A stretch of 64,000 nt of DNA from Mycolicibacterium sp. TY81 (GTDB taxonomy: Bacteria > Actinomycetota > Actinomycetes > Mycobacteriales > Mycobacteriaceae). This document shows positions 52,916-62,087 of the stretch, piece by piece (positions within the stretch are counted from its first letter, which is position 1; each line of letters opens with the position of its first letter). The translations under genes were made by a program, and so were the position numbers. A model generated the notes under the pieces. That model was not told the origin of the DNA and did no database searches. It worked only from the letters and a program-made list of their open reading frames with translations. The stretch is taken from contig NZ_AP023362.1 of NCBI RefSeq assembly GCF_018326285.1, forward strand, positions 3,224,001-3,288,000, in the 5' to 3' direction.

Positions 52916-53629
52916 TCAGCCGAGGCCGAGTTCGCGCACCCGGTTCTTGTGTGTCTCCTGCAGGCGCTCGAAGAACTCGGTCATCTGGGTCAGGCCCTCG
53001 CCGCTGGACAGCACCAGGTCGACGAGTTCGTCGTGCTCGGCCATCACGAACTGCGCCTGGGTGATGGCCTCCCCCAGCAGCCGGCGCGACCACAACGCCA
53101 GCCGGTGCCGCTGCCGGTCGCTGGCGCTGACCGCGGCCCGCACCTCGGCCACCACGAACTGGGAGTGCCCGGTTTCCGACAGCACCGCGCGCACCACGTC
53201 GGCGGCCTCGGCGGGCAGCGACCCGGCGATCTCCAGGTAGAAATCGGCTGCCAGGGCGTCGCCGACGTAGGTCTTGACCAGCGCCTCGAGCCACGTGCTC
53301 GGTGTGGTCAGCCGGTGGTAGTTCTCCAGTGCCGGAGCGTATTTCGTCATCGCCGGGACGACGTCGACACCGCGGCGCAGCAGCGCCTCGCGCAGCACGT
53401 CGAAGTGCCCCATCTCGGCGGCGGCCATGCGCGCCAGATTGATGCGACCGGCCAGGTTCGGCGCCATCCGCGCCTCCTCGGTCAGCCGGTAGAACGCGGC
53501 GACCTCGCCGTACGCGAGCAGGGCGAACAACTCGTTGATACCGGGATGATCGCCGGTCACCGCCGGCTGCGCCGGAGTTGCCGTCTGCTCGGGCAGCGCC
53601 TGGGACCTCGAAGGCGACGGGGAAGGCAT
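52916..53629 (-). CDS. Ferritin-like diiron protein, MiaE-related (Rv3210c-type)
   Basis: 237 aa. A four-helix ferritin-like pattern with carboxylate/histidine ligands: Glu42 (AYGEVAAF), Glu72-x2-His75 (AEMGHFDVL), Asp124 (YVGDALAADF) and Glu152-x2-His155 (SETGHSQF). The tRNA hydroxylase MiaE has this two-ExxH arrangement; here Asp replaces the third Glu. A role in tRNA or other hydroxylation is possible but unproven. Divergent from rhlE, with a 336-base spacer. Confidence 0.8.
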   Translation of the reverse strand: MPSPSPSRSQALPEQTATPAQPAVTGDHPGINELFALLAYGEVAAFYRLTEEARMAPNLAGRINLARMAAAEMGHFDVLREALLRRGVDVVPAMTKYAPALENYHRLTTPSTWLEALVKTYVGDALAADFYLEIAGSLPAEAADVVRAVLSETGHSQFVVAEVRAAVSASDRQRHRLALWSRRLLGEAITQAQFVMAEHDELVDLVLSSGEGLTQMTEFFERLQETHKNRVRELGLG

Positions 53630-53683
53630 GGCCCCAACTGTAGACCGCGACTCGCGTCACAGCCGACCGGCGATGCGACCAGC

Positions 53684-53965
53684 TACAATGGTCTCGGCTG
53701 TAGCCAGTTCCGGGCAAGTTCCGGATCGGGAAAAGGTCCGGCGCGGGCAACGCGCGACCGGCTGCGACCAAGGAAATGTGCGTGCACGTGTTGGCCCACC
53801 TCCATCCGCGACCGACGCGGTAGACGGTTCTCCAGCTCGCCGGAACACCCGGCTGATTCGGCAGAACCGCCCCGAGGGCCCAAGTGTTGATCGTCAGACT
53901 CGTGCGCGCGTGGACAAACAGCGAGCACAGACTCCGATGACACTGGAAGGCATCCACGCCACCTC
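53684..53965 (+). promoter_or_regulatory. rhlE promoter and long 5' leader
   Basis: The -10 box TACAAT (53684-53689) predicts a start near 53696, giving a leader of about 270 bases before the rhlE ATG. No good -35 box is seen. DEAD-box helicase mRNAs often have long structured leaders used for autoregulation. An ORF in this leader overlaps the rhlE start (53778-53969). The remaining 53630-53683 belongs to the divergent ferritin-like gene. Confidence 0.5.
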
Positions 53966-53969
53966 ATGA
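53778..53969 (+). CDS. Possible upstream ORF overlapping rhlE
   Basis: A 63-codon frame from the GTG at 53778 (AAGGA three bases before) ends with a TGA that shares ATGA with the rhlE start at 53966. The peptide is Arg-rich and unlike any family I know. The overlap suits translational coupling, but the open frame may be chance; the frame also extends upstream to an ATG at 53688 that lies within the -10 box. Confidence 0.3.
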   Translation: MRARVGPPPSATDAVDGSPARRNTRLIRQNRPEGPSVDRQTRARVDKQRAQTPMTLEGIHATS

Positions 53970-55513
53970 CCGCATTGACTGCAAAGACAACCGAAGAAAA
54001 AACATTCGCCGACCTGGGCGTTCGGGACGAAATCGTCCAGGCACTCGCCGAGGACGGCAAGGCCCACCCGTTCGCGATCCAGGAGCTGACCCTCCCACTC
54101 GCGCTGGCCGGCGACGACCTCATCGGCCAGGCCCGCACCGGTATGGGCAAGACCCTGGCATTCGGTGTGCCGCTGCTGCACCGCGTCGCATCCGACGCCT
54201 CGCTGCCGCTGACCGGCACCCCGCGCGCGCTCGTCGTCGTCCCCACCCGTGAGCTCTGCATCCAGGTGCACGGCGACCTGACGATGGCCAGCAAACACCT
54301 CAAGGCCGGCGAGAACGGGGAGCGCAAACTCCGCGTCGAGGCCATCTACGGCGGCCGCCCCTACGAGCCGCAGATCGAGGCCCTGCAGCAGGGCGTCGAC
54401 GTCATCGTCGGTACCCCGGGCCGGCTCCTGGACCTGGCTCAGCAGGGTCACCTGCAGCTCGGCGGCCTGAGCGTGCTGGTCCTCGATGAGGCCGACGAGA
54501 TGCTGGACCTGGGCTTCCTGCCCGACATCGAGCGCATCCTGCGGCTGACCCCGGATTCCCGGCAGGCCATGCTGTTCTCGGCGACCATGCCGGACCCGAT
54601 CATCACGCTGGCCCGCACGTTCATGAACCAGCCGACGCACATCCGGGCCGAGGCCCCGCACTCGGCGGCGACCCACGACACCACCAAGCAGTTCGTCTAC
54701 CGCGCCCACGCGCTGGACAAGGTCGAGATGGTGAGCCGCATCCTGCAGGCCAACGGCCGCGGCGCGACCATGATCTTCACCCGCACCAAGCGCACCGCGC
54801 AGAAGGTGTCCGACGAGCTCGCCGAGCGCGGCTTCAAGGTCGGCGCCGTCCACGGTGACCTGGGCCAGATCGCCCGCGAGAAGGCGCTCAAGTCCTTCCG
54901 CAACAGCGACATCGACGTCCTGGTCGCGACCGACGTCGCCGCGCGCGGTATCGACATCGACGACATCACGCACGTCATCAACTACCAGATCCCGGAGGAC
55001 GAGCAGTCCTACGTGCACCGCATCGGCCGTACCGGCCGCGCCGGCAAGACCGGTATCGCCGTGACGCTGGTCGACTGGGACGAGCTGACGCGCTGGGCGC
55101 TCATCGACAAGGCCCTGAACCTGGACTGCCCGGACCCGGCCGAGACCTACTCGCGGTCGCCGCACCTGTACGAAGAGCTGGACATCCCCACCGATGTCAC
55201 GGGCTCGATCGGCGCCTCGCGGGCCAAGCCCGCCAAGAAGTCCTCGGACCCCGAGCTCAAGCGCGAGTCGAGCGCCGACAAGGACCGTCCCGCCCGCAAC
55301 CGCAGCCGGTCGCGCCGCCGCACCCGCGCCGGTGAGTCGGCCACGGGTCATGTCGAGGCAGCGGGCGCAGTCGAGGGCGACACCGCCGAAGCCGGTGCCC
55401 CGGCCGGTGACAGCCCGGCCGAGTCGAGCCACTCGGGCCGCCGCCGCCGGCGTCGTCGTCCGAGCAAGGCCGCCTCGGAGGCCGCGGCCGTCGCAGCACC
55501 TGCCGCCGAATAG
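53966..55513 (+). CDS. rhlE: DEAD-box RNA helicase RhlE
   Basis: 515 aa. Q motif region PFAIQELTLP, Walker A ARTGMGKT (56-63), Ia PTRELC, Ib GTPGRL (149-154), DEAD at 174-177, SAT at 205-207, then ATDVAARGIDID and HRIGRTGRAG. The C-terminal 110 residues are a basic low-complexity tail (RNRSRSRRRTRAG and GRRRRRRRPSK) for RNA binding. It remodels RNA in ribosome assembly or degradosome work. Corresponds to Rv3211. Confidence 0.95.
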   Translation: MTALTAKTTEEKTFADLGVRDEIVQALAEDGKAHPFAIQELTLPLALAGDDLIGQARTGMGKTLAFGVPLLHRVASDASLPLTGTPRALVVVPTRELCIQVHGDLTMASKHLKAGENGERKLRVEAIYGGRPYEPQIEALQQGVDVIVGTPGRLLDLAQQGHLQLGGLSVLVLDEADEMLDLGFLPDIERILRLTPDSRQAMLFSATMPDPIITLARTFMNQPTHIRAEAPHSAATHDTTKQFVYRAHALDKVEMVSRILQANGRGATMIFTRTKRTAQKVSDELAERGFKVGAVHGDLGQIAREKALKSFRNSDIDVLVATDVAARGIDIDDITHVINYQIPEDEQSYVHRIGRTGRAGKTGIAVTLVDWDELTRWALIDKALNLDCPDPAETYSRSPHLYEELDIPTDVTGSIGASRAKPAKKSSDPELKRESSADKDRPARNRSRSRRRTRAGESATGHVEAAGAVEGDTAEAGAPAGDSPAESSHSGRRRRRRRPSKAASEAAAVAAPAAE

Positions 55514-55533
55514 CCGCAGGCCGCCCGAGCCCT

Positions 55534-56748
55534 ATGGTCAAACCGGAGCGACGTACCAGAGCTGATCTGATCGCCGCCGCGGCCATCGTCGTGGTGGTCG
55601 CGGTCGGCGCAGCGCTGATCTGGTGGAACAGCGACGCGCGCGCCACCGTCAGCCGGCCCGCCGACCGTCCCATCCCGGCCTTGCACGCCGCCAAGACGGT
55701 GCCGACGACGCTGCGCGAGCTGTGGACCGCGGCCAGCGGCAAGACCACCCAGCCGTCGGTCGTCGGCGGCGTCGTGGTGACCGGCGACGGCGATCAGATG
55801 CTGGGCCGCGACCCGGCGACCGGCAACACCCTGTGGAGCTACTCGCGCGCCCGCGAGCTGTGCGGCGTCACCACCGTGTACCAGTACGCGGTGGCGGTGT
55901 ACCCCGACGGCCGCGGCTGCGGACAGGCCAGCGCCATCGACGCCGGCACCGGACGCCGCGGACCGGCCCGCAGCAGCCTCGCCGATGCCGAGGTGAAGCT
56001 GTCCACCGACGGGACGACGATCCTGTCGTACGGCGACAGCCGCCTGGAGCAGTGGCGTTCCGACCTGGTGCGGATGATCAGCTACGGCTACCTCGACGCG
56101 GTGGTCAAACCCGGCGTCCCGGCCTCTCCCCTGTGCCGCTTGGTGTCCGCCGCGGCCAGCTCGGCGTCGGTGGCCGTCATGGAGGCCTGCCCCAAGCAGA
56201 ACGACCTGCGGCTGACACTGCTGAAGGCCGCCAAGGAAGAGGACCAGCCGGACGTCAAGCGGGTATCGCTGCCCGGCGTCAGCGTGGACTCCGACGCACA
56301 GGTGATCGCGGTGTCGGACACCAAGGTGGCGGTCTACCTGCCGACGCCGCAGCCGTGCGTGAACGTCATCGACGAGACCGGCAACACCATCGCCAGCACG
56401 CTGTTGCCGCATGCCGCGACGCCGGTGACGGCGACGACGCGCGTCGGAGACGTCGTCACCTGGTACACGGGTGACTCGGTGCTGGTCTTCGACAGCAACG
56501 GGCTGCGCTACAAGTACACCGTCAGCGCGCAGGGTGGGCAGGCACCGATCGGCCCGGCCACCATGCTGGCGGGGCATCTGCTGGTTCCGGTGACCAGCGG
56601 CTACGACACGTTCGACGCGCAGAGCGGCGCCGGTCAGACGCACATCGCGCTGGCGCGGCAACCGGTCAACTCCGCGGTGATCCCGGCCCTGGCCGGTTCG
56701 GTGCTGCTGGAGCAGCGCGGCAGCCAGTTGGTGGCGCTGGGTCAGTGA
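55534..56748 (+). CDS. Membrane-anchored beta-propeller-like protein (Rv3212-type)
   Basis: 404 aa. An N-terminal membrane helix (about 10-32) and an outer domain with PQQ/WD-like blade patterns (VVGGVVVTGDGDQMLGRDPATGNTLW, YQYAVAVYPDGRGCGQASAIDA). Paired cysteines suggest disulfides. Function unknown. It follows rhlE by 20 bases and is probably cotranscribed; it converges on the ParA gene. Confidence 0.82.
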   Translation: MVKPERRTRADLIAAAAIVVVVAVGAALIWWNSDARATVSRPADRPIPALHAAKTVPTTLRELWTAASGKTTQPSVVGGVVVTGDGDQMLGRDPATGNTLWSYSRARELCGVTTVYQYAVAVYPDGRGCGQASAIDAGTGRRGPARSSLADAEVKLSTDGTTILSYGDSRLEQWRSDLVRMISYGYLDAVVKPGVPASPLCRLVSAAASSASVAVMEACPKQNDLRLTLLKAAKEEDQPDVKRVSLPGVSVDSDAQVIAVSDTKVAVYLPTPQPCVNVIDETGNTIASTLLPHAATPVTATTRVGDVVTWYTGDSVLVFDSNGLRYKYTVSAQGGQAPIGPATMLAGHLLVPVTSGYDTFDAQSGAGQTHIALARQPVNSAVIPALAGSVLLEQRGSQLVALGQ

Positions 56749-56769
56749 CCTGAGGTGTCACACCTCAGG
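56749..56769. terminator. Hairpin between Rv3212-type gene and ParA gene
   Basis: CCTGAGGTG (56749-56757) pairs perfectly with CACCTCAGG (56761-56769), 3-base loop. It starts right after the Rv3212-type stop and includes the ParA stop codon, so it lies at the junction of convergent genes. Confidence 0.65.
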
Positions 56770-57561
56770 GGTGAAGACCGGCAGGGCCTTGTTCTTCTTC
56801 CAGTGCTTGATCAGCGACTGCGCCAGTTCGCGATAGGCGATGGCGCCCTTGTTCTTCCGGCCGGCGAGGACCGACGCACCCGAGGCGCTGGCCTCGGCGA
56901 AGCGCACCGTGCGCGGGATCGGCGGGGCGAGCACCACGAGGCTGTAGCGGTCGGCGACGTCGAGCAGGACGTCGCGGCTGTGCGTGGTGCGGGCGTCGTA
57001 CAGCGTCGGCAGCGCGCCCAGCAGCCGCAGGCCGGGGTTGGTGATCTGCTGCACGTCGTTGACGGTCCGCAGGAACTGGCCGACACCGCGGTGCGCGAGC
57101 GTCTCGCACTGCAGGGGCACGACGACGTCGTTGGCGGCGGTCAGGCCGTTGAGGGTCAGCACGCCGAGTGACGGCGGGCAGTCGATGATCACCACGTCGA
57201 ACTGGTCGGCGATCTTCGCCAGCGCGCGCTTGAGCGCGTACTCCCGGCCGGCCCGCATCAGCAGCATCGCCTCGGCACCGGCCAGGTCGATATTGGCCGG
57301 CAGCAGGGTCATGCCCTCGGCGGTCGAGACCAGCGCGACATCGGGTTCCACGTCGCCGAGCAGCACCTCATGCACCGAGACCGGCAGTTTGTCGGGGTCC
57401 TGGCCCAGGGAGAAGGTCAGACAGCCCTGCGGATCGAGGTCGACGAGCAGTACGCGCTGCCCTTCCTCGGTCAGCGCTGCACCCAGCGACGCCACTGTCG
57501 TCGTTTTTGCGACCCCACCTTTTTGGTTGGCGACCGCAAGTACCCGTGTCACGGTGCCCAT
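56758..57561 (-). CDS. ParA/Soj-type ATPase (Rv3213c-type)
   Basis: 267 aa from the ATG at 57561 (or 264 from the GTG at 57552). Deviant Walker A KGGVAKTTT, DLDPQGCLTFSLG, and DCPPSLGVLTLNGLTAA identify a ParA-type P-loop ATPase. No ParB gene is adjacent, so it may act on another cargo or in regulation. Its 5' end lies 50 bases from the divergent phosphatase gene. Confidence 0.9.
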   Translation of the reverse strand: MGTVTRVLAVANQKGGVAKTTTVASLGAALTEEGQRVLLVDLDPQGCLTFSLGQDPDKLPVSVHEVLLGDVEPDVALVSTAEGMTLLPANIDLAGAEAMLLMRAGREYALKRALAKIADQFDVVIIDCPPSLGVLTLNGLTAANDVVVPLQCETLAHRGVGQFLRTVNDVQQITNPGLRLLGALPTLYDARTTHSRDVLLDVADRYSLVVLAPPIPRTVRFAEASASGASVLAGRKNKGAIAYRELAQSLIKHWKKNKALPVFTPEV

Positions 57562-57611
57562 CCTGACACGCGGCCAAGTGGCGCCGCTCACCGTGGGGCA
57601 GAATCTCGGGC

Positions 57612-58247
57612 GTGAGTATTGGCGTCGACCCGGCAGGCGAACTGCTGACACACCGGCTCATCCTGCTCCGGCACGGCCAGACCGAATGGTCGCGCAGCGG
57701 CCGGCACACCGGACGCACCGACCTCGATCTGACCGAGGAAGGCCTGCAGCAGGCCCGCAGCGCCGCCTCGGCGCTGGCCGAACTGAAGCTCGACAACCCC
57801 TTGGTGATCAGCAGTCCGCGCCGGCGGGCCGTGGTCACCGCCGAACTCGCCGGGCTGGACGTCGCCGAGACCACCGAACTGCTGGCCGAGTGGGACTACG
57901 GCGACTACGAAGGCCTGACCACACCGCAGATTCGGGAGCAGGTGCCCGACTGGCTGGTGTGGACGCACGGCTGCCCCGGCGGCGAGAGCCTGGCCGACGT
58001 CAGTGCCCGCGCCGACCGCGCCGTCGCGCTGGCCCTTGAGCACATGGCGACGCGCGACGTGGTGTTCGTCGGGCATGGGCACTTCTCGCGGGCCGTGATG
58101 ACCCGCTGGATGGAGCTCCCGATCACCGACGGCATCCGGATCTCCATGGCGGCCGCGTCGATCTCGGTGTGCGGCTTCGAACACGGCGTGCGCCAGTTGG
58201 TCGCGCTGGGTCTCACCGGCCACCCCAACCCGTGCCTGCCCGAGTGA
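57612..58247 (+). CDS. Histidine-phosphatase-superfamily acid phosphatase (Rv3214-type)
   Basis: 211 aa. The RHG motif LILLRHGQTEWS with the phospho-accepting His21, EWDYGDYEGLTT with the proton-donating acid and the second His in VFVGHGHFSRAV. The M. tuberculosis version was first called gpm2 but is a broad acid phosphatase. The start is a GTG at 57612. Its stop overlaps the isochorismate synthase start (GTGA). Confidence 0.88.
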   Translation: MSIGVDPAGELLTHRLILLRHGQTEWSRSGRHTGRTDLDLTEEGLQQARSAASALAELKLDNPLVISSPRRRAVVTAELAGLDVAETTELLAEWDYGDYEGLTTPQIREQVPDWLVWTHGCPGGESLADVSARADRAVALALEHMATRDVVFVGHGHFSRAVMTRWMELPITDGIRISMAAASISVCGFEHGVRQLVALGLTGHPNPCLPE

Positions 58248-59329
58248 CCCCGGTTTTCGTGCTGGCAGGTCCCGATGGGGTCATGCTGGCGGACGGGCCG
58301 GCGCAGGCGTACCCGAATCTGGACGACGCGCGGCGCGCACTGGCCGCCGACGACGTGCCGATCCTGGTGGGCGCCTTGCCTTTTGACCTCGACTCCCCCG
58401 CCGCGTTGATGGCGCCGGCCGCCGTCACGTACGCCGACGCGCTGCCGTTCAGAGCTGACCGGCTGCCGGCGGTCCGCATCGCGGCCAGCCTGCCGTCGCC
58501 CGACGAACACCGGGCCCGGGTGGCCGCCGCGGTACGGGCCCTGCGCGACCCGGCGGCAGGCCTGCACAAGGTGGTGCTGGCGCGCGCGCTGGAGCTCGTC
58601 GCCGACGACGCCCTGGACCCGTACGTGGTGCTCAGCCGTCTGGCCGACGACCGCAGCGCCACAGCGTTTTTCACCGATCTCAGCGCGGCCGGCGCGCCGT
58701 ACTCCGGCACCGCGCTGCTCGGCGCGAGCCCCGAACTGCTGGTGGCCCGCCGCGGCGATGTGGTGACGTGCAAACCGTTCGCGGGCTCGGCGCCGCGGTC
58801 CGCCGACCCCGAGACGGACGCCGCCAACGGCGCCGCGCTGGCGGCCTCGGCCAAGAACCGGCACGAGCACCAGCTGGTCGTCGACATCATGCGTGCGGCG
58901 CTCGAACCGCTGTGCAGAGAGCTCGACATCGCCGCCGAGCCGCAGGTGAGCGCCACCGCGGCCGTCTGGCACCTGAGCACGCCGATCGTCGGGCGGCTGC
59001 GCGAAACCTCCACCACCGCACTGGATTTGGCCATCGCACTGCATCCGACGCCAGCTGTCGGCGGGGTGCCCACCGCGGCGGCGGCACGGCTGATCAACGA
59101 ACTCGAAGGCGACCGCGGGTTCTATGCCGGTGCGGTCGGCTGGTGCGACAGCGCCGGCGACGGCCGGTGGGTGGTGTCGATCCGGTGCGGGCAGCTGTCC
59201 GCCGACCGGTTGTCCATCGACGCCCGCGCCGGCGGCGGTATCGTCGCCGAATCCGATCCCGATGACGAAGTCACCGAGACCACAACGAAATTCAGGACGA
59301 TGCTGACCGCACTGGGGGTAGCGCAATGA
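58244..59329 (+). CDS. entC: Isochorismate synthase (EntC-type)
   Basis: 361 aa of the chorismate-utilising (ADC synthase) fold. FAGSAPR stands where related enzymes carry GTRPR; SAKNRHEHQLVVDIMR carries the Mg-chorismate Glu; STPIVGRL, HPTPAVGGVPT and FYAGAVGW follow. It converts chorismate to isochorismate for menaquinone or salicylate-type siderophores. The GTG at 58244 overlaps the phosphatase stop, so the two are coupled; a GNAT gene follows 13 bases on. M. tuberculosis Rv3215. Confidence 0.92.
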   Translation: MTPVFVLAGPDGVMLADGPAQAYPNLDDARRALAADDVPILVGALPFDLDSPAALMAPAAVTYADALPFRADRLPAVRIAASLPSPDEHRARVAAAVRALRDPAAGLHKVVLARALELVADDALDPYVVLSRLADDRSATAFFTDLSAAGAPYSGTALLGASPELLVARRGDVVTCKPFAGSAPRSADPETDAANGAALAASAKNRHEHQLVVDIMRAALEPLCRELDIAAEPQVSATAAVWHLSTPIVGRLRETSTTALDLAIALHPTPAVGGVPTAAAARLINELEGDRGFYAGAVGWCDSAGDGRWVVSIRCGQLSADRLSIDARAGGGIVAESDPDDEVTETTTKFRTMLTALGVAQ

Positions 59330-59342
59330 TGGGACACCACAA

Positions 59343-59834
59343 ATGACGACGATCATCCGCCCGGTCCGGCCCGGCGACGAAGTCGAGATCACAGCGATGA
59401 TCCACGAATTGGCCGAGTTCGAGAAGGCCGCCGACCAGTGCACCGTGACCGAGGCGCAGATCCGGACGGCGCTGTTCGGCGGCGCCGACTCGGGCCAGGC
59501 CGCCGTTTCGGGTCATTTCGTCGAGGTCGACGGCCGGCCGGCCGCGTTCGCGCTGTGGTTCCTGAACTTCTCGACGTGGGACGGCGTCTCCGGCATCTAC
59601 CTCGAAGACCTGTTCGTGCGCCCCGACTTCCGGCGCCGCGGCCTGGCCCGCAAGCTCCTGTCGACGCTGGCGCAGGAATGCGTCGAGCGCGGCTACACGC
59701 GGCTGCAATGGGCGGTGCTGAACTGGAACGTGAATGCCATCGCCCTGTACGACGAGGTCGGCGGCAAACCGCAGTCCGAGTGGACGACGTACCGGGTGTC
59801 CGGGCCCGAGCTGACGGCCCTGGCCCAGGGCTGA
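59343..59834 (+). CDS. GNAT N-acetyltransferase, diamine/spermidine-type (Rv3216-type)
   Basis: 163 aa. Acetyl-CoA loop in YLEDLFVRPDFRRRGLARKLL (Q/RxxGxG/A type) and QWAVLNWNVNAIALYDEVGG, close to SSAT-type diamine acetyltransferases. The ATG at 59343 lies 13 bases after entC. The substrate is not known; polyamine-like amines are the best guess. Confidence 0.85.
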   Translation: MTTIIRPVRPGDEVEITAMIHELAEFEKAADQCTVTEAQIRTALFGGADSGQAAVSGHFVEVDGRPAAFALWFLNFSTWDGVSGIYLEDLFVRPDFRRRGLARKLLSTLAQECVERGYTRLQWAVLNWNVNAIALYDEVGGKPQSEWTTYRVSGPELTALAQG

Positions 59835-59960
59835 TCCGGCCACCGCTGACGTCCGGCGCAAATTTCTTCCCCAATTCCCTTCTGCACGTGGGCCTCGGCT
59901 GCCACCATCGGTGTTGATCCGCGGCCCGACCGATGAGGCCGGGCCGGCGAAGGGACGGCA

Positions 59961-62087
59961 ATGCGATTTCAGCGTCGCCAGCTGCTGTCCAGGGTGAGCA
60001 TCCAGTCGAAGCTCGTGGTGATGCTGGTGCTGTGCACCATCATCGCGGCGACCGTCGTCGGCGTCATCGGGTTCCGGGCCGGCCGCGCCTCGCTGCGGGA
60101 CTCGGTCCTGAACCGGCTCACCGAACTTCGGCAATCGCAGTCCCGTGAGCTCAAGGACCAGCTGTCCGACCTGAAGAACTCGATGATCATCTACGCGCGC
60201 GGCGCCCACACCCAGGGCGCGTTGGCAGAGTTCACCGCGGGGTTCGACGCGCTCGCGGACAGGCCCGTCAGCCCGGCACAGTCACAGGCGATCACCGACT
60301 ACTACACCAACACCTTCCTCAAGGAGGTGCAGCAGTCCAGCGGCGCCAAGCTGAACGTCGATCAACTGCTGCCGCGGGACAACGCCCAGCGGTATCTGCA
60401 GGCGAACTACACCGCCATGCGCAAGGACGACGACACCGCGGTCAAGGTCGACGACGCCCACGACGGCAGCACCTGGTCCGCGGCGAACGCCCGCTATCAG
60501 GACTTCTTCCGGCAGATCGTCACCCGGTTCGAATTCCAGGACGCGCTGCTGCTCGACAACCGTGGCAACGTGGTCTACACCGCGTACAAGGACGTCGACC
60601 TCGGCACCAACATCCTGACCGGGCCCTACAGCGGCTCCAAACTCCGTGGCGCATACGAGAAAGCGATGTCCGCCAACGCCGTCGACTACGTCGGCATCAC
60701 CGATTTCGAGGTGTACCAGCCGGCGGAGAACGTGCCCACGGCGTGGATGATCACGCCGATCGTCACCGCCGGGCGCGCGATGGGCGCGCTCGCCCTGCAG
60801 TTCCCGGTCACCAAGATCAACCGGCTGATGACGTTCGACCAGCGCTGGAAGGAATCCGGCCTGGGCAACACCGGCGAAGTCTTCCTGGTCGGCCCCGACG
60901 ACCTGATGCGCTCGGATTCCCGGATGTTCCTGCAGGATCGGCAGACCTACAAGAACGACGTCGTCGCGGCCGGCACCCCGGCCGACGTCGCCGACCGCGC
61001 CATCCAGTTGGGCGGCACCACCCTGGTGCAACCGGTGCCACCGACCACCAACAAGCAGGCCCTGCGGGGTGAGTCCGGAACCCGGCTGGCCACCGACTAT
61101 CTCGGCCACGAGGTGCTGCTGGCCTACGCCCCCATCACGATTCCCGACGCCGAGCTGCACTGGACCATCATCGGCAAGATCGACACCGCGGAGGCGTTCC
61201 AGCGGGAGACCGCATTCACCAGGACCATCGTGTTGACGACCGTCGGCATCATCTTCGTCGTGTGCATCGCCGCGATGTTCCTGGCGCAGCTCTTCGTTCG
61301 GCCCATCCGGCGGCTGGAGGCCGGCGCGCAACGGATCAGCGCCGGCGACTACAACATCAACGTGCCCGTCGAGACACGCGACGAGATCGGCGAGCTGACA
61401 GAGGCTTTCAACGAGATGAGCCGGAGCCTGACGGTCAAGGAGGAGCTGCTCGTCGCGCAGCGCAAGGAGAACGCCAAGCTCTTGACGCTGTTGATGCCCG
61501 AACCGGTCGTCGAGCGCTACCAGCAGGGCGAGGAGATCGTCCCGGAGGAGCACCAGAACGTCACGGTGATCTTCACCGAGGTCATCGGGCTGGATCGACT
61601 GCAGGCCCAGTTGACGTCGCAGGGGTCGCTCGCCGTCGTCACCGAGCTCGAACGCCAATTCGACGCGGCCGCAGACAGTCTCGGCATCGAACGCGTCCGC
61701 GCGATCCGGAACGGCTACCTGGGCAGCTGCGGCCTCAACACCCCGAGGCTCGACAACGTCCGGCGGACCGTCGACTTCGCCCTGGAATGCCAGCGCATCA
61801 TCGACCGGTTCAACAGCGAGACGGGTAACCACCTGGGCCTGCGTGCCGGCATCGACACCGGCACCGTCAGCAGTGGCCTCGGCGGCGAGTACTCCGTGGT
61901 CTACGACATGTGGGGCGCCGCGGTCAACGTCGCCTACCAGGTCAAGAGCGGTTCACCGCAACCCGGAATCGACGTCACCGACCGGGTTTATCAGGCGCTG
62001 CAGGCCACCATGACGTTCACGTCGGTCGGCACCATGTCCGTCGACGGGCAGGACGAGCCGATCTGGCGACTGGTGGTGCCGGAATGA
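59961..62087 (+). CDS. Membrane class III adenylate-cyclase-like protein with altered catalytic residues
   Basis: 708 aa. Two membrane helices (about 17-39 and 422-445) flank a large outer sensor domain (Cache-like), then HAMP (about 445-497) and a class III cyclase domain (about 532-704). Expected catalytic residues are changed: Glu540 for the first metal Asp (IFTEVIG), Asn584 for the second (IRNGYLGSCG), Ala653 for the base-selecting residue (WGAAVNVA), Gln660 for the transition-state Arg; Asn656 remains. The ATG follows AAGGGA. It overlaps the MscS gene by ATGA. It corresponds in layout to the Rv2435c/Rv2434c pair of M. tuberculosis, here at another locus. Cyclase activity is doubtful. Confidence 0.85.
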   Translation: MRFQRRQLLSRVSIQSKLVVMLVLCTIIAATVVGVIGFRAGRASLRDSVLNRLTELRQSQSRELKDQLSDLKNSMIIYARGAHTQGALAEFTAGFDALADRPVSPAQSQAITDYYTNTFLKEVQQSSGAKLNVDQLLPRDNAQRYLQANYTAMRKDDDTAVKVDDAHDGSTWSAANARYQDFFRQIVTRFEFQDALLLDNRGNVVYTAYKDVDLGTNILTGPYSGSKLRGAYEKAMSANAVDYVGITDFEVYQPAENVPTAWMITPIVTAGRAMGALALQFPVTKINRLMTFDQRWKESGLGNTGEVFLVGPDDLMRSDSRMFLQDRQTYKNDVVAAGTPADVADRAIQLGGTTLVQPVPPTTNKQALRGESGTRLATDYLGHEVLLAYAPITIPDAELHWTIIGKIDTAEAFQRETAFTRTIVLTTVGIIFVVCIAAMFLAQLFVRPIRRLEAGAQRISAGDYNINVPVETRDEIGELTEAFNEMSRSLTVKEELLVAQRKENAKLLTLLMPEPVVERYQQGEEIVPEEHQNVTVIFTEVIGLDRLQAQLTSQGSLAVVTELERQFDAAADSLGIERVRAIRNGYLGSCGLNTPRLDNVRRTVDFALECQRIIDRFNSETGNHLGLRAGIDTGTVSSGLGGEYSVVYDMWGAAVNVAYQVKSGSPQPGIDVTDRVYQALQATMTFTSVGTMSVDGQDEPIWRLVVPE

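Noticed and set aside
53688..53969. Longer version of the rhlE upstream ORF from the ATG at 53688
   Set aside because: That ATG lies within the -10 box TACAAT, so it would not be in the transcript; the shorter GTG version is kept as tentative.
53894..55432. 512-aa minus-strand frame opposite rhlE
   Set aside because: DEAD-box motifs on the plus strand explain the region; the antisense translation has no recognisable domain.
57905..59443. 512-aa minus-strand frame opposite phosphatase/entC
   Set aside because: Shadow frame; both plus-strand genes have clear active-site motifs and a GTGA junction.
60282..61832. 516-aa minus-strand frame opposite the cyclase gene
   Set aside because: Shadow of the cyclase codon pattern.
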